Origin: Strix aluco
Lineage: Eukaryota > Chordata > Aves > Strigiformes > Strigidae
Length of the DNA stretch: 64,000 nt
Direction of reading: 5' to 3'
NCBI RefSeq assembly: GCF_031877795.1
Contig: NC_133948.1
Coordinates: forward strand, 12,756,948-12,820,947
Both the position numbers and the translations under genes were made by a program. The notes under the pieces are model-generated. The model saw nothing but the letters and a program-made list of their open reading frames with translations. It was not told the origin of the DNA and ran no database searches. Positions 1 to 64,000 of the stretch are shown one piece after another (within the stretch, counting starts at the first letter, position 1; every line of letters starts with the position of its first letter).

Positions 1-3000
1 ACTGAAGAACATGATTTATAACCGGGGTCCACATACTCTGGAAGCTTAGGTTGCAAACTGCTACCAGTCTGCATGAATAGATTAGCATTAAAATTTGGAA
101 ACAACAGAGCTGAAGAGATTTCCAAGGTAGGACAAAAAATAGGAGTTTTTTGGTCAGTCTTAAAATTGTGATAGAACAAGCCTTTTTTATTACCTTCTGG
201 CCACATGTAAAGGTGGAAGTTAGCATTCCGGGAGCAGTCACGAGTGTCTTGCTGCTCCAGAGATGAAGACATTTAAGAGTGATGCTGCTGTAAATACAGA
301 AGTTCACAGCCAGATGGTGTTAGGGGGCATTTGGCATCCCTCTGCCCATTAAAATCTGGCGATTTTAGCTTGGATGAAAATTTGAGTGCCAGGTTCTTGG
401 CAAAAAGTTAGCATACCTGCATGCCTATCTTTTACATTTAGTTCATGTCTTAGACCCCAAGCAGCCTGAAGGGTGTTGCAGTGACAAGCAGTCTTTGGAA
501 CACGGTCACCTTGGCGCACTATACAACAGCATGAGGGAGGAGAATTTTGGCCAAAGAAATAAAGGGAAACCCCTACTCTTATAATAGAAGAATGCCAAAC
601 AGATGGTAACCAATTCAATTCATGGTGAGATGGCAAAACATGTTGAGCACCATATTGGGAACTGTTTAGGGAAAATCACAGAGCTATTTATTCTGTTACG
701 CTTTTGAATGACCTATTAATTTAATTGTAGGGAATAAGCCCTTGTTTTGTACAATTGCAGGTCTGCTGCTGATCCTTCAAGTGAGGTTATCCACAGGCGT
801 AGCTGTCACGATCAAGAAGTGATATATAATTTGACCGTTATAAAGACAAAGAACTAGTGTACTATGATTGCTCTTGATAAAAATATCAAAAGTATGAAGA
901 AATCACCACGTTCACTCTGAAGACTTCGGATCACCAATTTAAAGAAAAATAATATATGTGTTCTTCTGAAAAGATATTTATTGGTTTTTTACCTGAGACA
1001 TCAGAAATGGGTATTGTTTTATCACTGAAACTGCACAGCTTTTCTCTCTCTCCTCTCCTCTCCTCCCTCCATCTGCCACTTCAGATTCTTTTCTTAACGT
1101 TTGATAACAGTTCTGGTGCAGCTGTATTTTTATGCTACTGTTTCATTTTGCTGGTAGACATTCTTGTCTATGTCTTTTACATGGCAAGAAAGAAGAAAAA
1201 ACAATAAGTGATCTACCACAAGGATTCTAGCAAAATATATATTTAAGGGTCTTCTTAAAGGGAATTAATCTAATTTGAGCCCTCACCTAAACTATGAAGA
1301 AAACTATCTGTCCCAAACAATGCTTTTGACAGCCAGCTTTCTTGCTTGCAAGCACTCAACAGTGTGCAAACAAAAAAATCTTTATTTGGAAAAATTAAAT
1401 TACAGACATGAAAATCATAGCAACTAAACTCATACCATTGTTGAACCTGCTGGGCAGTTGAGAGGCCAGTTATCCAGCGGAGGGAGACTTGTTAGCCAAG
1501 CAGCTCACCTGGCTGGTTAAATTTGGGATATGGTGTGGGAGACCCAGTGCTCGTGTTCATGTTGTAGAAGGGAAGGGGGAGCCTAATGTGGATGAGATGA
1601 AGCCTTTAATGACCCATCTCCCCATCCAGTTTGTGGATCAGTGTTCTACACCATCCTGCAAAGATGGAATCAGCCACACCTTGTTATTTGAACACAGTAT
1701 GGAAATGAGCTGTCAGAAGGAGAACCCAGCTCTTCTGCTTCCCCCATTTTCTAAATCTAAACCGATGTACAGATATGGTAATTTCTCAGGTGGTATTGCA
1801 AACAGTGCAGATATTTAACAGTAATTTTCACAGTTAAAAGAGAGGGGGCTAATGGCATTTGTGCAGGAGAAGGTAGGCTGGAGAAAGTCAGAGGTGCCTA
1901 AAGTTCTCCTGTTAGTTTGGATGGCAGACAATGAGACTTGTCCAAAATCTAGGACAGAGTACCCTTAGACATGATAGGGTTCCAAATATCAGGGCAGAAT
2001 GTGGTATTTTACTAAAATGCACTAGCATGAAAATTGACCAGTTTATGAAAAGGAAGCTCTTTATTGCGCTTCTTTTTAAGAGCTGATCTCTCCTGTGCAA
2101 TGCAGTTGACATAAACAATGACAGTGTCCTGAGTGGAATCCAAAAAGCAAATTTGCAGTGCAGGTGGTAGACAATAAATTAGATTTTAAAAACTCTTTCA
2201 GGTTTAATAACTTGAAATGAACCCAGATACCTAAGTTTCAGACAAGAATACACCAAAAATATGTCAGTGTTCCAGGCATGGACTGGAAGAGGTGGAAGGA
2301 AGCACAAATCTGTGAAATGACTGTATAAAGTCACAATGTAATAAATCCATCAGTGCATTACTTTATCAGCTGGATGCCAAGCCAGTATTAGCATAATTAA
2401 AATGATTGCTGGATAGCAAAACATGTTGTTTTATGTATTTTTTTACAGCCATGTATTTTTAAGGAACCCCATCACCTAGATTTCCATTACCAGCTTAAAT
2501 CCTGCCAAGGCACTGTGTAACAATGAACTGTACTTTGAAATAGCGCCCTGTGTTCTGCATAACTGTGATGTTTTCAGATAGAATCGGTGCTTCTTGCTGA
2601 TGTTCTCCACTGATCCATTGTTAAACAAGGTCGTGCTGCATTCCACTTAACATTTTGATGGATGGCACGTAGGCACTTTGGAGGGGATGCCGAGCTGGAT
2701 CATTTTCACCAACGCTTCACCTGAAAGCTAATTACCCTATATATGAATAAAATGGCCACACATATCACACGCAGAAAAAAATCTGGCACATGAAGGTCAA
2801 ATAAGCATTTTATAGAAGAAAATTTAAAGCTTCTGAAAACATTTTTATTTCCCCTTTGGCTGTCCTACCTGGCAGTTAGCTGCTGCCAACTATGACGTCT
2901 AGTCTATGGTTGAACGAGCTCCAGTCAGAACTATTAAGAATGAGTCATTTTTGCCTTAAGATTTGGGGGGGGGAAAAAAAAAAAAAGGTAAAATACAGGA

Positions 3001-3059
3001 CAAGTGGTGTCACACTCTAGGGGAACAAACCCAGCAGTGTCTCAGCGACAGCACAGGGC
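1..3059. other. Upstream intergenic DNA, no recognised gene
   Basis: AT-rich DNA 5' of the CIT CpG island. I see no gene here. Open frames are short and match no family I know. The longest plus-strand ones, at 956-1207 and 1489-1818, have no supporting context. Visible landmarks are a pyrimidine-rich CT/CCT tract at about 1040-1072 and a polypurine run of nine G followed by thirteen A at 2965-2986, just before the CpG island. Distal regulatory elements may lie here but cannot be identified from sequence alone. Confidence 0.6.
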
Positions 3060-3268
3060 TGTGTCCCCCAGCCGCGAGCTGGCAGAGCTCAGGCCCGGCG
3101 GAAGGCCGCGGAGCCCTGCCTTGTCCCCTCACCGCTCCCGCCCAACGGCCGGGCGAGCACGGCCCCGAGCGAGCGGCTGCCAGGCCCGGCGCGGCGTGGC
3201 GCGGGTCAGGGGAAGCCCCACGCCTCCCCTCAGGGCGGGCTGGCCGGACAGACAGACGGCCACCCTGA

Positions 3269-3280
3269 CGGTTACAACCG
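3269..3280. promoter_or_regulatory. Inverted CGGTT/AACCG motif upstream of the promoter
   Basis: The 12-mer CGGTTACAACCG is an inverted repeat of CGGTT and AACCG with a two-base spacer, followed at once by GTTACC. The half sites resemble MYB-type (YAACNG) or Grainyhead-type (AACCGG) recognition sequences. It lies about 130 bases upstream of the CCAAT box. Protein binding is inferred from motif similarity only. Confidence 0.3.
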
Positions 3281-3299
3281 TTACCCGCCCTCGCCGCCC

Positions 3300-3492
3300 G
3301 CCGCGCTGGGGAGTGACGCACCGCTGACGTCCCCAGGGGCCTCGGCCGCTCCCCTGAGGAGGCGGTGGCTCGTGACGAGCGCGCTTCCGCCAGACCGGCC
3401 TCGGGATTGGCTGGCGCGGGGCGCTGGGCGCGCGTCACCGGAAGTGATGGCCGCCGGGACCCGCCCTTCGCTCCGTTCAAACCTGGATGGCG
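3300..3492 (+). promoter_or_regulatory. CIT core promoter with cell-cycle motif set
   Basis: Motifs read directly: TGACGCA at 3314-3320 and TGACGT at 3325-3330 (CRE-like half sites), ATTGG at 3406-3410 (reversed CCAAT, NF-Y type), ACCGGAAGT at 3437-3445 (ETS/GABP type), and TTCAAA at 3476-3481. The last is TTTGAA on the minus strand, the cell-cycle genes homology region (CHR) consensus. CCAAT plus CHR near the start of transcription is the known layout of DREAM/MuvB-regulated G2/M genes, which fits the role of citron kinase in cytokinesis. No TATA box is seen. The exact start site is unknown, probably between about 3420 and 3480. Confidence 0.6.
3430..3492 (+). other. CIT: CIT exon 1, non-coding (5' end approximate)
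   Basis: The exon ends at the donor GATGGCG|GTAAGG (intron begins at 3493) and is joined to the acceptor at 3867/3868 just before the start codon. The 5' limit is a guess because no transcript data are available. If transcription starts upstream of 3447, the leader contains two upstream ATGs, at 3447 and 3487, described in the findings. Confidence 0.55.
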
Positions 3493-3897
3493 GTAAGGCG
3501 GGGCGGCGCGGGGCGGGGGGTGTGGGGCGGCTGGGGGCCGCGGATCGTCCCGCCGGCGCTGAGGGGAGGCCGGAGCCGCGGCTGCGGGAGCGCGGGCTAT
3601 TGCCTCGCGGGCAGTGGCTCCGCGGACCGCTGACGCCGCCGTTTGGGCGGTGTGCGCCGTCAGGGTTTGTTGTCGTTTTGCAGCCTTTCCCTCTCCCCGC
3701 CTTGCCCAAAACCACGTTAATTGCTGTGACACACCGCATGCGCTCAAAATTGCTAGTTTTAATAAATTTTGTCTCCAAGGAAATACAAATCTTGCTTAAA
3801 TTATACTCCCCCATCCCCTCTTTTTGTATAAGTGCCTCTGCTTGAAAGTCCCTGTTCTCTTTTTCAGGTGATCTTTTATACAAGATAATCTGTAAAG

Positions 3898-63253
<59,356 letters not shown>

Positions 63254-64000
63254 GTGAGAATCTTATGTAGATGAGGTCAAATGGATTTCATCTGGCTTGC
63301 CATCAGCTGGCATTCTGTTTGGCTGAACAGAATTTTCTCCCTTTAACTTGCATTCTGTAACTGTGTAATTTTGAGGTTACCTCTCTTTGAATTAGATGAA
63401 TAGGTCAGTCATCTAGATTTAGTTACACATAGGCTGTTGCTTCTGTCATGGTAGTTGAACTGCGAATAATATAATCATCAAACCAAATGGAAGTAAATTT
63501 TAAGAGTTTTGTAACATACTTGAAAGCATTCGGTTTATTTAAATTTCTTCTCTCAATGCTCTCTATCAAGTGTGAAGTGTCATAATTCATGCCACCATTG
63601 TGCTCTAACCAGAAAGTCATTAACTTAGAAATACTGTGGGGTGTATACAGTCTCTTATTATGAAAACATGTTGATGTTTTGATTTGTATGTATTGAATAG
63701 AACTGATGAAAAGATTATGTATGTCTTGACTTTAACATTAAAGGATACAGACTGTTAAAAACCAAGGTTTCCATAACCAATTTTTACAGATTTTTCTTGA
63801 ACAGTACAGGGAAAACTTTAGTCAAATGGCTGGTTTTGTATTTTTTTTCACAATGGAATTTCTTTCCCTTATGAATAAAAGGCAAGAAATTATTTTTATT
63901 TAGTAAAGACAGCATTGTATGTATGGATTGCATACACCCAGCTAATATTTAGCTTTAAGGAGCTAGCCTGTGCAGGACCTGTAAAGGAGAAACCTATGTA
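63254..64000 (+). other. Intron 36, incomplete
   Basis: Intronic sequence after exon 36 up to the end of the window. I looked for the next PH-domain exon, which should begin with the rest of the Asp/Ala codon and a VPYIL-like strand, and did not find it. Confidence 0.75.

Larger units (their letters stand above)
3060..3660. promoter_or_regulatory. CpG island spanning the CIT promoter and exon 1
   Basis: Base composition changes abruptly from the AT-rich surroundings to strongly GC-rich DNA with many CpG dinucleotides between about 3060 and 3660. The non-coding first exon and its splice donor at 3493 lie inside it. Long open frames on both strands here, including a 245-codon minus-strand frame, come from the lack of AT-rich stop codons and are not genes. 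The island is the likely CIT promoter. Whether it also fires on the opposite strand cannot be told from sequence. Confidence 0.85.

Noticed and set aside
1489..1818. 109-codon plus-strand frame upstream of the promoter
   Set aside because: The frame begins at a non-ATG codon. No domain or family is recognised and no supporting promoter or splice context is seen.
3010..3747. 245-codon minus-strand open frame and several overlapping plus-strand frames
   Set aside because: All lie in the CpG island, where stop codons are rare. The products are Ala/Arg/Pro-rich with no known domain, and they overlap the CIT promoter and exon 1.

Overview
This window is a vertebrate, almost certainly avian, nuclear DNA segment. 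It carries the 5' two-thirds of one large gene on the + strand: CIT, citron Rho-interacting serine/threonine kinase. I reconstructed 36 exons by following the conserved protein through GT-AG splice sites. Exon 1 is non-coding and ends at 3492. Exons 2 to 36 run from the ATG at 3898 to 63253. The frame closes at every junction and gives 1,561 complete codons plus one nucleotide. The gene continues past base 64000. Evidence for a bird: two CR1 LINE 3'-end fragments of the avian type, AT-rich compact introns (the human gene is several times longer), and a dense CpG-island promoter.

Layout. 1 to about 3060 is upstream DNA with no recognisable gene. About 3060 to 3660 is a CpG island holding the promoter and exon 1. 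It has a reversed CCAAT box, an ETS site, CRE-like sites and a CHR-type TTTGAA element, an arrangement typical of late cell-cycle genes. Exons 2 to 10 (3898-19652) encode the N-terminal AGC-family kinase domain and its C-terminal extension. Exons 11 to 31 (26911-60324) encode the very long coiled coil, including the Rho/Rac-binding part. Exon 32 encodes a Ser/Pro-rich linker, exons 33-34 an atypical C1 zinc finger with all ligands present, and exons 34-36 the first part of a PH domain. The rest of the PH domain, the CNH domain and the C-terminal tail lie outside the window.

No second protein-coding gene, tRNA, rRNA or CRISPR array was found, and nothing suggests a new multi-gene system. The interesting material is in the structure of this one gene. 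There is an in-frame cassette of exactly six heptads (exon 18), an in-frame internal acceptor that removes 15 residues (exon 31), and a CAGCAG tandem acceptor (exon 29). A possible read-through terminator after exon 11 could make a kinase-only product. Upstream ORFs lie in the leader, one overlapping the start codon. The introns hold a 1.3-kb-spaced direct repeat (intron 18), a GC-rich insertion-like block (intron 28), several perfect short palindromes, and ancient MIR/CR1-L3-like fragments.

Exon coordinates were read by eye from splice signals and frame. Function is assigned from the CIT family, and transcription start sites were not determined.
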